This document shows positions 8,313-17,601 of a DNA stretch of 64,000 nt, in pieces. The stretch is from Elusimicrobiota bacterium. Lineage in GTDB: Bacteria; Elusimicrobiota; Elusimicrobia; F11. Within the stretch, counting starts at the first letter, position 1. The number at the start of each line of letters is the position of its first letter. Where the stretch lies: the NCBI GenBank assembly GCA_022072025.1, contig JAJVIP010000009.1, forward strand, positions 215,918 through 279,917. Direction: 5' to 3'. Made by a program: the position numbers and the translations under genes. Below the pieces are notes generated by a model that made no database searches, was not told the origin of the DNA, and worked only from the letters and a program-made list of their open reading frames with translations.

Positions 8313-9335
8313 ATGATCCCTGAAGCGGTGGCGCCGATCGATAACGCGGTTTCAAACGAAGCCCGCCCGGCAAGAAAATCCAGGGTGGGCCGCTGGATCT
8401 ATCAGGTTTTCATGTGGGTTGTGTTGGGGATATTGGCCTATCACTTCATTGATTTTAAGGAGTTGTGGTCCATTGTTTCGCAGGCCTCTTGGTCTTGGGT
8501 TGGAGCCATGTTGCTTGCGTCGACGTTGGATCGATTGTCCATGGCTTACAAATGGTGCCATTTGTCCAAAGCGCTTGATCTCAAATTTCCATTTCGAGAG
8601 GGCGTGAAAGGTTATTACGCGGCCAGCTTTCTTAATTATTCGCTTCCCACCACATTGGGGGGAGATTTCCTTAGGGGAGAGTTTATGAGCCGTTGGGTGG
8701 GGAATCGTCAGGTTTCCTACGCTATTTTGGCGATGGAAAAGGTCATCGGAATTATTTCCTCTTTGGTCGTGGGAGCTTGGGGGCTCAGTATGGTGGCCCT
8801 CATGAGCACTCAGCCCTGGATGAGAGCGGCGTGTTACGGTTTGGCCTTGGCCTCTTTATTGATCATGTTCGGTTTTATTTTTTCGTTTAGACAATCCATT
8901 CATGATTTGATGTCACAAATATTTTTAAAGATTAAGTTTCCAAAGTTAGCCAATTTAAGCGATAAATTTTTTTCTTCCTATCGCCGATTCTCTCAATCGA
9001 AAAAAATTCTATTTCAGAATTTTGGACTGGCCATGATCGAAAATGTTTTTCAAATGGCTATTCCCCTCTTGGCCGGTTTTGCTCTGGGGCTTCATATTTC
9101 GCCGCTTTTATTTTTTGCGACCATAGCGATTACAACGTTGGTGAGAAGGCTCACCATTCTTTTTGATTCGTGGGGCGTGACAGAGGTTGTGATCGTCACC
9201 TTGTACAGCACCGCCGGCCTTGAGCCCAGCCGAGCTTTGGCCATCTCTCTCTTAACCCACGCGGTCATGACATTTTCAATATTGCCGGGGGGGCCCTTGC
9301 TGGCGCGAATTCGACTTTGGGTCAAGGAAACTTAA
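8313..9335 (+). CDS. Flippase-like integral membrane protein (UPF0104 / LPG-synthase TM domain family)
   Basis: A 340-aa polytopic membrane protein of the AglD2/UPF0104 family. About seven to eight transmembrane helices are visible. The family signature is NYSLPTTLGGDFLRGEFMSR near residue 110, and GPLLARIRLWVKE ends the protein. Members are found beside polysaccharide and glycolipid genes and are often called flippase-like, but their exact activity is unresolved. It starts 4 nt after the epimerase gene. In this locus a role in handling lipid-linked intermediates at the inner membrane is plausible. Confidence 0.78.
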   Translation: MIPEAVAPIDNAVSNEARPARKSRVGRWIYQVFMWVVLGILAYHFIDFKELWSIVSQASWSWVGAMLLASTLDRLSMAYKWCHLSKALDLKFPFREGVKGYYAASFLNYSLPTTLGGDFLRGEFMSRWVGNRQVSYAILAMEKVIGIISSLVVGAWGLSMVALMSTQPWMRAACYGLALASLLIMFGFIFSFRQSIHDLMSQIFLKIKFPKLANLSDKFFSSYRRFSQSKKILFQNFGLAMIENVFQMAIPLLAGFALGLHISPLLFFATIAITTLVRRLTILFDSWGVTEVVIVTLYSTAGLEPSRALAISLLTHAVMTFSILPGGPLLARIRLWVKET

Positions 9336-9365
9336 ATCAATGCGGAAAGTGAAAAGGGAAATTTT

Positions 9366-9962
9366 ATGCCGTCCCCAATAGGGCATGCACTTTTGGGCGC
9401 TTGGGTGGGATGGCGGGGGCCCTCCAATAAAATTTTCAGTTGGTGGACAGGGTGGGGTTTGTTTTTCGCTTTGTTGCCAGATTTTGATTTTATTCCGGGC
9501 CTTTTGATGGGGGAGCCTTTTAAATACCATCGATCCATAACGCATAGCCTGGGTTTTTTGCTGGCCATCTCTTTCGGAACATTTGCGGTTCTAAAAGTGG
9601 CGGGCATTAAAAAGTTGTGGACGATGACTTTCATCTCCGCGGGAGCGCTTCTGTCTCATCTCATGGCCGATTATTTCTGCGTGGGTGAATATGGTTCCAT
9701 GGGTCTTCCGCTCTTTTGGCCAATCAATTCGCAATATTATTCAGCCTCAGTCGGTATTTTTATTCCTCTCTATTCGGGCGAGAGGGGCCAAGTTATTTCA
9801 TGGGTTAATTTGATTTTGTTGGTTCTTGAGTTTATAACCGGGCTTTTGATTGTTTCAGGGTTATCGTTTGGAAAAAGAATGCCTTCTTGGATTTTCCGAA
9901 AATTTCTTTCGAAAAAAGATCCCATAGAGATTAAAGTTCTGGCGGAGCCGGATCATGAGTGA
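9366..9962 (+). CDS. Inner-membrane metal-dependent hydrolase, YdjM/DUF457 family
   Basis: A 198-aa membrane protein. The conserved His/Asp motifs of the DUF457/YdjM family are present: MPSPIGHALLGAWVGW at the N-terminus, LLPDFDFIPGLL, then YHRSITHSLGF. About four transmembrane segments are visible. Members are annotated as membrane-bound metal-dependent hydrolases, but the substrate is generally unknown. It lies 30 bp after the flippase-like gene and overlaps the following GT39 gene by 8 nt, so it belongs to the operon. Its contribution to polysaccharide assembly is unclear. Confidence 0.75.
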   Translation: MPSPIGHALLGAWVGWRGPSNKIFSWWTGWGLFFALLPDFDFIPGLLMGEPFKYHRSITHSLGFLLAISFGTFAVLKVAGIKKLWTMTFISAGALLSHLMADYFCVGEYGSMGLPLFWPINSQYYSASVGIFIPLYSGERGQVISWVNLILLVLEFITGLLIVSGLSFGKRMPSWIFRKFLSKKDPIEIKVLAEPDHE

Positions 9963-11484
9963 GGGAACGAATAGACGATTAATCCTTGTTCTGTGGGTTT
10001 TTATCCTTTTGGGTGGCGCGTGGCTCAGGTTTGTGGACTTGGGTAAATTCAGTTTCTGGACGGATGAGCTCTTTCACGTCTTTGCAGCTCAATCCCACAA
10101 TAACCAAGCGGACTATGTTGTTCCATTCAAAGGTCCCTATCACAGAGCGCGTATCGTCACGGATTTAACCGCTTTGTCATTCCGACTTTTTGGCCAGAGC
10201 GAAATGAGCGCTCGACTGCCATTCGCGGTTTTGAACTTGAGTTTTATCGCGTTGGCGGGGCTTCTGGTTTCACGCCTTTTTTCTCCTTTCATTGGTCTCA
10301 TATTTGGATTTCTTCTGACGTTTATGCCGCTTTCCATCGAGTTGGCGCGTGAATGCAGAATGTACACGTCGTTTCAAAGCACATATTTTTTCGGTGCTTT
10401 TGCGTTCCTCTATGCGCTTGAAAGTTGGCAATGGAAAAAGAGGATTTTATGGGGGTTGGCGGCGGCCGGGTTCTTGGCCTTGGCCTTCCATTTTCAACTC
10501 TTGGCCGCCAACTTTGCGTTGGTGGCCATCGTTTATTCATTTATTTGCGGAGCTTTTTTACCTCCAGATAAAAGCCATGGGTCGTTCCATCGGTGGAGAT
10601 ATTTAATTTTTTGGGGAGGAGGGGTGTTGGCTTTTGGACTCGTATATGCCTTAAATCCCCAGCTTGTCCGGGAGTTATTTACAACTGCCACCAGCGTTCC
10701 TGCAACCCACACCTATATTAATCCTGTTGGCGACTGGCAATTTTATCGACATTATTTCATGGATCAATATCCGGCTTTTTTCTTCCTTTCTCCTTTGGGA
10801 GCTTTTTTTGTTGTCAGGAATTATGGCCGAAAAGGCATTTTGGTCGCGGTCAACTTTTTGCTTTTATTTTTTCTTCATTCCGTTGTTTTCCAGCGAAAAG
10901 CGGATCGATACGTTTTTTATCTGATGCCTTTCTTCCTGCTTTGTGTGGCAGTCGGGCTGGACACCTTGGGCCGGAATTTCTGGTCAGGATTCAAAATGCA
11001 ACTTTCCAGTATTCAACCTTCATGGGCCCGGCTAGGTGCAGTTGTTCTTTTGCTCCCCGTGTTGTGGTGGATCTTCCATCCCTGGTTGATGAACGCTTAT
11101 AAAACAACGAGAGAATCCAAATATCCAGATTGGAAAATTGTTCCCGCAGAAGTTTGGGAAAGTATAAAAGGTTCTGTAATTTTGGCCGCCAATCCCAAGG
11201 AATTCTTCTATTACTCGGGAATAATGCCGAATTATTATTTCGATAAAGAAGATCCGACTCCCGGTTATGTCATGGAGCCTGGATGGGTTCTCAGTGAATC
11301 CGAGTTTTTGCGAGTTTTTCATTCGGAAAATAATTTCGTTGTTGTGACGGCCCGCTTTACCACAACGAACAAATCATACTTTACCGATTCTATGAACCTC
11401 CTGATTCAAGAAGAAATGGTTGCTGTTCCCTTGAGTTCTGAACCGGAGATATTGATTTTCCGGAAAAAACCTCGCCGTTTATAA
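9955..11484 (+). CDS. GT39/ArnT-like membrane glycosyltransferase
   Basis: A 509-aa integral membrane GT-C fold transferase. The catalytic acidic pair D37-E38 in FSFWTDELFHVF sits in the first periplasmic loop, the expected place for dolichyl-phosphate-mannose or ArnT type enzymes. Around ten hydrophobic helices follow, then a soluble C-terminal domain of about 110 residues. Such enzymes use polyprenyl-phosphate sugars as donors in the periplasm. The GtrB/DPM1-like gene upstream (1803-2786) could supply the donor, which would make a matched pair; that link is inferred. Confidence 0.82.
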   Translation: MSEGTNRRLILVLWVFILLGGAWLRFVDLGKFSFWTDELFHVFAAQSHNNQADYVVPFKGPYHRARIVTDLTALSFRLFGQSEMSARLPFAVLNLSFIALAGLLVSRLFSPFIGLIFGFLLTFMPLSIELARECRMYTSFQSTYFFGAFAFLYALESWQWKKRILWGLAAAGFLALAFHFQLLAANFALVAIVYSFICGAFLPPDKSHGSFHRWRYLIFWGGGVLAFGLVYALNPQLVRELFTTATSVPATHTYINPVGDWQFYRHYFMDQYPAFFFLSPLGAFFVVRNYGRKGILVAVNFLLLFFLHSVVFQRKADRYVFYLMPFFLLCVAVGLDTLGRNFWSGFKMQLSSIQPSWARLGAVVLLLPVLWWIFHPWLMNAYKTTRESKYPDWKIVPAEVWESIKGSVILAANPKEFFYYSGIMPNYYFDKEDPTPGYVMEPGWVLSESEFLRVFHSENNFVVVTARFTTTNKSYFTDSMNLLIQEEMVAVPLSSEPEILIFRKKPRRL

Positions 11485-11487
11485 TTT

Positions 11488-12996
11488 ATGTCTCTTGTCG
11501 CCCGTCGATTAATTGAAGGGTCCCTTCTCAATTCGCTGACCTTGTTGTTGGGGATTGTTATCTCCTTCTTCATGATGCCCTATATGGTCACCCATCTGGG
11601 AGATCACATGTATGGCATTTGGACCATTGTGGCGGAGTTCTTGTGGTATTACGGACTTTTGGATTTTGGTCTTTCATCCGCGATTGGGCGGTTCTTGTCC
11701 CGGGCTATTGGACGAAAAGACGCAAAAGAAATTCAATCGGTGACGGCCACGGCCTTTTATCTCACGGTCGGTTTGGGTTTCGTGGCCATGATGGTTACGT
11801 TTCTCTTTACGCTTAAAGCCGGATGGATTGTTAAAGACGCCAATGATTTATCGATTTTCAGGATCTTGCTATTCATTGTCGGGATTAACTTCGCTTGCGA
11901 GTTTCCTGTCCGTGTGTTCAATGCGGTTCTAGGGGCAAATTTACGTTTTGATATTCGCAACATCATTACGATCATTAAAAATTTATTGATTCCTTTTTTA
12001 GTTGTTCTGGCTATTCGGATGGGGTGGGGCGTCATTGGCATTGCGTGGGTCACCTTGTTGGCTTCTATTGGGGATAGCATCGTAAGAATTTATATGGCCC
12101 GACGAATCGAGCCCTCATTAAGTTTGGCTTGGTCCCATGTGGCCGTGGAGAGAATTCGTCAACTTTTTGGATACAGCGTTTACGCTTTTGTTGGGAAAAT
12201 TGCAGACATCCTTCGATTTAAAATTGATCTTTTTATTATCAGTTCAATGCTTGGGCTCAGCGCGGTAACACATTATTTTATCGGTGCGCGCCTTCTTGAT
12301 TATTTCATGAAATTTGTCTCATCTTCTGTGGAAGTAATTGCGCCAGTTTTTAGTCAAGACGATGGGAGAAACAATTATGATGCGATCCGCGGAAACCTGT
12401 TTTTTGTAACGAAGATAAGCAGTTATTTGGCCCTGTTTCTGGGAGGAGGAGCCCTTTTTTTCGGCCAATCCTTTATCGAAAGATGGATGGGGCCTGGTTA
12501 TCCCAACTCCTATCGTGTGTTGGTTATTTTGATTATTCCGGCCATTTTGGCTTTGGTTCAAAGTCCGGGCGAACATCTTCTCTACAGCGTATCCAAACAT
12601 CGATTCCTGGCATTTTGGGGTTTGGCGGAAGGCATGGTCAACGCTTTGATTAGCATCTATATGGCCAAGTCCCATGGGATTTTGGGAGTGGCCTTTGGAA
12701 CTGCCATTCCCATGTTTATCCGCTACATGGCCCAGCCCTTGTATGTGAGTCGGCAAGTTCATTTGCCTTTATTTTCATACAGCAAAATGATTCTAGACCA
12801 TATGTTTTGGGGGGCTCTTTTTATAGGCCTGGGATGGATGCTTTCTCGCCCGTTTGTTCAACCCGATTATTTCAAGCTCACGCTGGGGTTTTCGGTCATG
12901 ACCTTAATTTATTGGCCCATGGTTTTGTTTTTTAAATTCGATAAAAAGGAACGGGAAAAGTTTCTTTCGTTCTTCAGGTTTTCTTCCGCCTCTTGA
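11488..12996 (+). CDS. Wzx-type polysaccharide flippase (MOP superfamily)
   Basis: A 502-aa membrane protein with about 12-14 helices, typical of the MOP/polysaccharide-export family. The N-terminus (GSLLNSLTLLLGIVISFFMM, then YMVTHLGDHMYGIWTIVAEF) matches RfbX/Wzx proteins: an amphipathic start followed by helix 1 and the YG-W segment. It would flip the undecaprenyl-linked repeat unit to the periplasm. With the Wzy-like protein downstream and the tyrosine kinase at the left edge, this points to a Wzx/Wzy-dependent pathway. Its gene starts 3 nt after the GT39 gene. Confidence 0.86.
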   Translation: MSLVARRLIEGSLLNSLTLLLGIVISFFMMPYMVTHLGDHMYGIWTIVAEFLWYYGLLDFGLSSAIGRFLSRAIGRKDAKEIQSVTATAFYLTVGLGFVAMMVTFLFTLKAGWIVKDANDLSIFRILLFIVGINFACEFPVRVFNAVLGANLRFDIRNIITIIKNLLIPFLVVLAIRMGWGVIGIAWVTLLASIGDSIVRIYMARRIEPSLSLAWSHVAVERIRQLFGYSVYAFVGKIADILRFKIDLFIISSMLGLSAVTHYFIGARLLDYFMKFVSSSVEVIAPVFSQDDGRNNYDAIRGNLFFVTKISSYLALFLGGGALFFGQSFIERWMGPGYPNSYRVLVILIIPAILALVQSPGEHLLYSVSKHRFLAFWGLAEGMVNALISIYMAKSHGILGVAFGTAIPMFIRYMAQPLYVSRQVHLPLFSYSKMILDHMFWGALFIGLGWMLSRPFVQPDYFKLTLGFSVMTLIYWPMVLFFKFDKKEREKFLSFFRFSSAS

Positions 12997-13000
12997 GCCC

Positions 13001-15310
13001 ATGTCATTAACCACCAAGTTGTCCGTCATTATTATTACGCACAATCGGGCCCAATTCATTTCACAAGCCATTGATTCGGTTCTTGATCAGCGTATTCCAG
13101 GGGGCCTGGAGGTCGTGGTGGTTGATGACGCCTCTACTGATTCGACTCCCGAAGTCATGGAGGCATATAAGGATAGGGTGAAATATATTCGCCGAAAAAC
13201 AAACAGCGGAGGTGGTTCAACTCCGCGGAATGAAGGGATTCTGTTTGCGATTGGAGAATTTATCGCCTTGTTGGATTCAGATGATTTCTATGTTGACAAC
13301 ATCTTGGGCAAACAACTGTCTTATTTGGAAACCCACCCGGAAATTGATTTTATTTTTTCAGATTACCTGAATTTCGGGGATGGAAAACCCCCTGTGCCGC
13401 ACAGTCAAACCTGCAAAACATTTCGAGCGCTTCTTGATGGTTTGAGAGGGAATGGTGTGTATGTTTTGTCTCCCGATCAGTCTTACCCGGTTCTTCTGAA
13501 AGAAAACTTTATTGGCGCTTGCGGCATGATGTTTCGAAAAAATCTGGTTTCAGAAGTGGGTTTTTTTGACAATGAATTAAAAAGCTCAGAGGATATTGAC
13601 TTTACTTATCGTGTGGCTGCTAAAAAAAAGATGGCCTATCTGGATCAAGTGGGTTTCCATCGGCGGTTGCATGGAACCAATATGACCCGAGATGTATTGA
13701 AGATGTTGCCAAGAGAATTACTCGTTAGGGAAAGACAACTGGCTGTTCCAAAAACTCAAGCGGCTCAGGAGATTTTGATCGGTCAAATTGATCGGCTGAT
13801 AGAAAGCGCCGTGTTTAAATGCTTGGAACAACGCCGTTTTGGGGGGGCATTGGCTATCCTGGCGAAAAATCTCTGGATCCGTGGCGGATTTGTTCGAACG
13901 ATGAAAATTATGGGGAAAATCATCCAAGTCACTTTCGATAAAGTTAAGTGGTCGTTGCAGGCGAAAATCTCCGGGTTTGTTTTTTACCCTCTTTGGGATA
14001 TTTATGATCGAAGCATCAAGCTGCAAGAGTGGCGGCGGCTGGAGAAGTCCCAATGGGAGGACAGAGAAAAAAGAGATCAGGCACGATTCAGAAGACTTAA
14101 TGAGTTGATTGCGCATGCGCGAAAGACTGTGCCTTTTTACCGGGACATGAATATCTCGCCCCTCCATTCTTGGAGAGATTTGCAGGTTCTCCCCATCCTT
14201 CAAAAAGAAGATATCAGGCGGGCCCAAGACACCTTGCTTTCCCAAGTGTTCCCCAAAGCCAAGTTGTGTTCTTCAAAAACGGGGGGATCAACCGGAGTTG
14301 CTCTTGATTTATTTTTTGATAAGGCCTGCGAAGAAAAACGCAACGCTGCGGCTCTTAGATCGGACCGGTGGAGTGGCTGGCGTTTTGGAGACTTCCGAGG
14401 TGATTTGTGGGGAAATCCACCCACGATAAGAACATTTAAACAATTTGTTCGGAATTCTTTTCTCGATCGAAATATATTTCTCGATACGATCTTTATGGAT
14501 GAATCCCATATGCGGAAATTTCTATTGGAAGTTCAGAAGAAGAGGATTCGTTTTCTCTTTGGCCACGCCCATTCGCTTTTCGTGTTGGCCAATTTCGTGA
14601 GAGATGCGTTTGATTCTCCATTCCCTATGAAAGGAATTATTTCGACATCCATGACTCTCTTGGATTCAGAGAGAAAAACCATTGAATCTGTTTTTGGATG
14701 CTCAGTCACCAATCGATATGGCTGTGAGGAAGTGGGGCTTATCGCCTGCGAATGTGAACGTCATGAAGGGCTGCATGTCAATGAAGATCACTTAATCGTG
14801 GAATTCTTAAGGGAGGATGGATCTTTGGCGATGCCAGGTGAGGAGGCTCGCATCGTCATCACTGATCTGAATAATTTTGCCATGCCGCTCATTCGTTATG
14901 AGGTGGGAGACAGAGGGGTGTTATCAAGCCGGTCCTGCGTTTGTGGGCGTTCGCTCCCTCTTATGGAACGTGTGCTGGGGCGAACTGCGGATTTTTTGAT
15001 GAAAGAAGATGGGTCGCTCGTGGCAGGGGTTTCTTTGGTGGAGCGAACTCTGACCAAAATTCCTGGCCTCGCTCAAATGCAGATTGTCCAGTCGCATCCC
15101 AAAGAATTGACGGTCAATGTCGTGGCCGATTCGAATTATGGTGAATCTTCTCGCCTGTTGTTGATTCAGGAACTTAAAGAAGTTTTTGGTCCTCAAATGA
15201 ATATTCAAATTATGCTGATGAAAAATTTGCCTCAAGAAAAGAATGGAAAATATCGATTTTCTATATGCAAAATAGACTCCTTACTGCAGCCCAAGGTGCC
15301 CAGCGCATGA
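13001..15310 (+). CDS. Fusion: GT2 glycosyltransferase + CapK/PaaK-like adenylate-forming domain
   Basis: A 769-aa two-domain protein. Residues 1 to about 330 are a GT2 enzyme: KLSVIIITHNRAQFISQAID, VVVDDASTDSTPEV, LLDSDDFYVDN (DxD) and EDIDFTYRV. Residues about 355-765 resemble phenylacetate-CoA ligase/CapK: the ATP-binding loop TGGSTG at 427-432, the NRYGCEEVGLIACEC segment, and YEVGDRGVLSSRSCVCGRSLP with a cysteine set typical of CapK. CapK homologues are common in capsule loci but their reaction is not settled; they may activate an acyl group for transfer. The fusion suggests that sugar addition and acyl activation act in sequence. No frameshift or internal start is evident. Confidence 0.82.
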   Translation: MSLTTKLSVIIITHNRAQFISQAIDSVLDQRIPGGLEVVVVDDASTDSTPEVMEAYKDRVKYIRRKTNSGGGSTPRNEGILFAIGEFIALLDSDDFYVDNILGKQLSYLETHPEIDFIFSDYLNFGDGKPPVPHSQTCKTFRALLDGLRGNGVYVLSPDQSYPVLLKENFIGACGMMFRKNLVSEVGFFDNELKSSEDIDFTYRVAAKKKMAYLDQVGFHRRLHGTNMTRDVLKMLPRELLVRERQLAVPKTQAAQEILIGQIDRLIESAVFKCLEQRRFGGALAILAKNLWIRGGFVRTMKIMGKIIQVTFDKVKWSLQAKISGFVFYPLWDIYDRSIKLQEWRRLEKSQWEDREKRDQARFRRLNELIAHARKTVPFYRDMNISPLHSWRDLQVLPILQKEDIRRAQDTLLSQVFPKAKLCSSKTGGSTGVALDLFFDKACEEKRNAAALRSDRWSGWRFGDFRGDLWGNPPTIRTFKQFVRNSFLDRNIFLDTIFMDESHMRKFLLEVQKKRIRFLFGHAHSLFVLANFVRDAFDSPFPMKGIISTSMTLLDSERKTIESVFGCSVTNRYGCEEVGLIACECERHEGLHVNEDHLIVEFLREDGSLAMPGEEARIVITDLNNFAMPLIRYEVGDRGVLSSRSCVCGRSLPLMERVLGRTADFLMKEDGSLVAGVSLVERTLTKIPGLAQMQIVQSHPKELTVNVVADSNYGESSRLLLIQELKEVFGPQMNIQIMLMKNLPQEKNGKYRFSICKIDSLLQPKVPSA

Positions 15311-16212
15311 TATCGGCAGATGTGAGTGTGGTGCTGACCTGTTTTAATTATGGAGACTATGTGGCCAGCGCTCTTGATTCGGTGTTACAGCAATCTCTCT
15401 TGCCGAAAGAAATCATTGTTATCAATGACGGCTCGACCGATCGTTCTTCTGAAGTCTTGTCTACCTATCAAAAAAATCCCCGTGTGCGCGTTGTTTCTCA
15501 AACCAATGGTGGTCAGGCGAAAGCCAAGAATCGCGGTGTCCGTGAATCATCCTCTGAATGGATTGCTTTTCTTGATGCGGATGATGTCTGGGAAAGCAAT
15601 AAGTTAGAGCGACAGTCTCAATTTTTTGAGAATCCATCGGTGGGTGTTATTTACTCCCGGCAAATATTTATTGACTCCGCCGGGAAAGCCCTGCAACCAC
15701 AGCCCTTTCGTTTGCCAGTTTATCGTGGTCGTGTGACACAACATTTACTTAAAGATAACTTCGTTCCTTTTTCGTCCTCGTTGGTTCGTCGATCTCTGTT
15801 TGTGCAAGCGGGAGGGTTTGACGAGTCGTTGTCCATGTCAATCGATTGGGATCTTTGGTTGAAAATATCGCTCGTGGCTGAATTTGATTTTGTGGATTCG
15901 GAGTTGTTGAGGTACCGGACGAATCATCCGGGACAAATGTCCAAAATGAAAGAAGTCAGAAGAGACTGCTGTGATCGAATCTTTAAATCATTTGTTGAGT
16001 CCCACAAGACGGAGTTGAATTCAACATGGATCAAATCAGCGGAAATATACACGTTGAATTTTCGCGCATATGATTTGAGAACGACAAACCCGCTGGCTTC
16101 TTTTTTCTGTTATTTAAAGTCAGCTGTTCTTTCTCCATGGCAATGGGCCCCCTGGAAGGGATTGTTTCTGGCTCCAGTTGCCTTCCTATTTTCAAAAGAG
16201 CCGAAATCATGA
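15307..16212 (+). CDS. GT2 family glycosyltransferase
   Basis: A 301-aa GT-A glycosyltransferase: DVSVVLTCFNYGDYVASALD, IIVINDGSTDRSSEVL, FLDADDVWESNKLERQ (DxD-type acidic motif) and MSIDWDLWLKIS before the C-terminal helix. It is about the usual length for a soluble GT2. The start ATG 15307 overlaps the upstream stop by 4 nt (ATGA) and is preferred to ATG 15265, which lies 46 nt inside the previous gene. It probably adds one residue to the repeat unit. Sugar specificity cannot be inferred. Confidence 0.84.
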   Translation: MISADVSVVLTCFNYGDYVASALDSVLQQSLLPKEIIVINDGSTDRSSEVLSTYQKNPRVRVVSQTNGGQAKAKNRGVRESSSEWIAFLDADDVWESNKLERQSQFFENPSVGVIYSRQIFIDSAGKALQPQPFRLPVYRGRVTQHLLKDNFVPFSSSLVRRSLFVQAGGFDESLSMSIDWDLWLKISLVAEFDFVDSELLRYRTNHPGQMSKMKEVRRDCCDRIFKSFVESHKTELNSTWIKSAEIYTLNFRAYDLRTTNPLASFFCYLKSAVLSPWQWAPWKGLFLAPVAFLFSKEPKS

Positions 16213-17588
16213 GCCAGAGGTTAGCCAATAAAGGAAAACAGGCCCCGTCCCCTTATCCAAAATCAAACATATTGGGAATGTTTTTTTTCTCAATTTATAT
16301 TTTGGCTTGGTATTTGCAGGTGGGGGAAAGAAAAGAGATTTTTGGCGCCATTCGCTTTGAGCTGTTATTGGGATTGTTTTTGATTATTTGGAGCCTGTTT
16401 TCCCTTTTGGATCGCTGGCGAAGGCACCGTGAGCCTTCGGCGGGGTTGGCGCCCTGGTTGATTGCTTTCATCCTCTGTTTAATTGTTCAAATACTTTTTT
16501 CAGTTAATTTCGAAGTATCGTGGTTTGTTTTTGTGAATAGAATTCTCAAATTTTCAATGATGGGGCTTTTTATTGTTGTGTTTGTTACCTCGCCTTCGCG
16601 TCTAAGATTTTTCTCTGGAGCATTGATGCTGGCTTTCCTCTATATGTGCCAAGAATCATTCCGATCGGCTTTGGATGGTTCAATGTTGTGGGAAAACCAG
16701 GGTGTGATGCGGCTCCATGGGAGCACTTCACTTTATTTCCATCCCAATTCTCTGGCCGGAATGGCCACCGGCGCCATTCCTTTCGCATGGTTTCTGTTTG
16801 ACGCGGTGAGAAGTTGGTGGGGCAAAGGGTTGCTGATAGTTTTGGGCATTTGCGCGTTGGGATGCGTTATGTATTCAGGATCTAGAACGTCATACTTGGG
16901 GCTCTTGGTTTTTCTGTTTTTGATTTTTATCTTTTCTGAACGAAAAATGAGATTTCTCGTTTTCATTGGAATTCTTTTGCTTGTTTCCATTCCCAAAATT
17001 CCCTCCGACTACAAGGCCCGTTTTGCCACCATTTTTACAGGGAAAGAAATCGAAGGGGCTTCTATGGATACTCGCAAACAAATCTTGGAGGACGCATGGG
17101 AGGTGTTTATGCATCGTCCCTTGGGAGTGGGGGTTGCATCGTTTCCCACAGTTCGCCGACTTATGTTTGGACGCACGCAGGACACGCACAATTTGTATCT
17201 GGAAGTTGCGACCAATTTGGGAATCCAGGGTTTTGTTGTGTTTTTTACTCTGATTTTCCTGATGATTTTTAGATTGTCGAAAATCGTGCGTTCTGTTTCA
17301 TCATCATTGCGCGACATTATGGCCATTGAATCTATCCCAAAGACAAAGGAGGTTCTTCCTCCCACAATGAAGCAGCATGTGGCTGATTTGATTTGGATTC
17401 GGTCTGTGGCCTCGGCTCTCTTGTGTTATGTGGTGATACGTTTGGTTTTGGGAATCTTTGGTATGGATCTATACGAAATCTATTGGTGGTTTTCTTTGGG
17501 GCTTACGGTGTCACTTTTTCGCATTCATTATTGGGCGGTACGTCAAACAAAATTCTTGGTCTCTCAATGTGTCCCGACAATTTCTTAG
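16209..17588 (+). CDS. Wzy/WaaL-like O-antigen polymerase or ligase
   Basis: A 459-aa integral membrane protein with about ten to twelve helices and a large periplasmic loop. The loop contains features of the O-antigen ligase/polymerase family: YSGSRTSYLGLLVFL and the DTHNLYLEVATNLGIQGFVV motif (HNxYLExxxxxGxxG). It would either polymerise repeat units (Wzy) or ligate the glycan to its acceptor. ATG 16209 overlaps the preceding stop (ATGA) and gives a short polar N-terminus before the first helix; ATG 16137 upstream lies inside the GT2 gene. Confidence 0.82.
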   Translation: MSQRLANKGKQAPSPYPKSNILGMFFFSIYILAWYLQVGERKEIFGAIRFELLLGLFLIIWSLFSLLDRWRRHREPSAGLAPWLIAFILCLIVQILFSVNFEVSWFVFVNRILKFSMMGLFIVVFVTSPSRLRFFSGALMLAFLYMCQESFRSALDGSMLWENQGVMRLHGSTSLYFHPNSLAGMATGAIPFAWFLFDAVRSWWGKGLLIVLGICALGCVMYSGSRTSYLGLLVFLFLIFIFSERKMRFLVFIGILLLVSIPKIPSDYKARFATIFTGKEIEGASMDTRKQILEDAWEVFMHRPLGVGVASFPTVRRLMFGRTQDTHNLYLEVATNLGIQGFVVFFTLIFLMIFRLSKIVRSVSSSLRDIMAIESIPKTKEVLPPTMKQHVADLIWIRSVASALLCYVVIRLVLGIFGMDLYEIYWWFSLGLTVSLFRIHYWAVRQTKFLVSQCVPTIS

Positions 17589-17601
17589 AAGGTTTTTTTA
17601 A

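Noticed and set aside
9332..9634. Minus-strand ORF opposite the DUF457 gene
   Set aside because: No domain or ribosome binding site; the plus-strand frame has clear family motifs.
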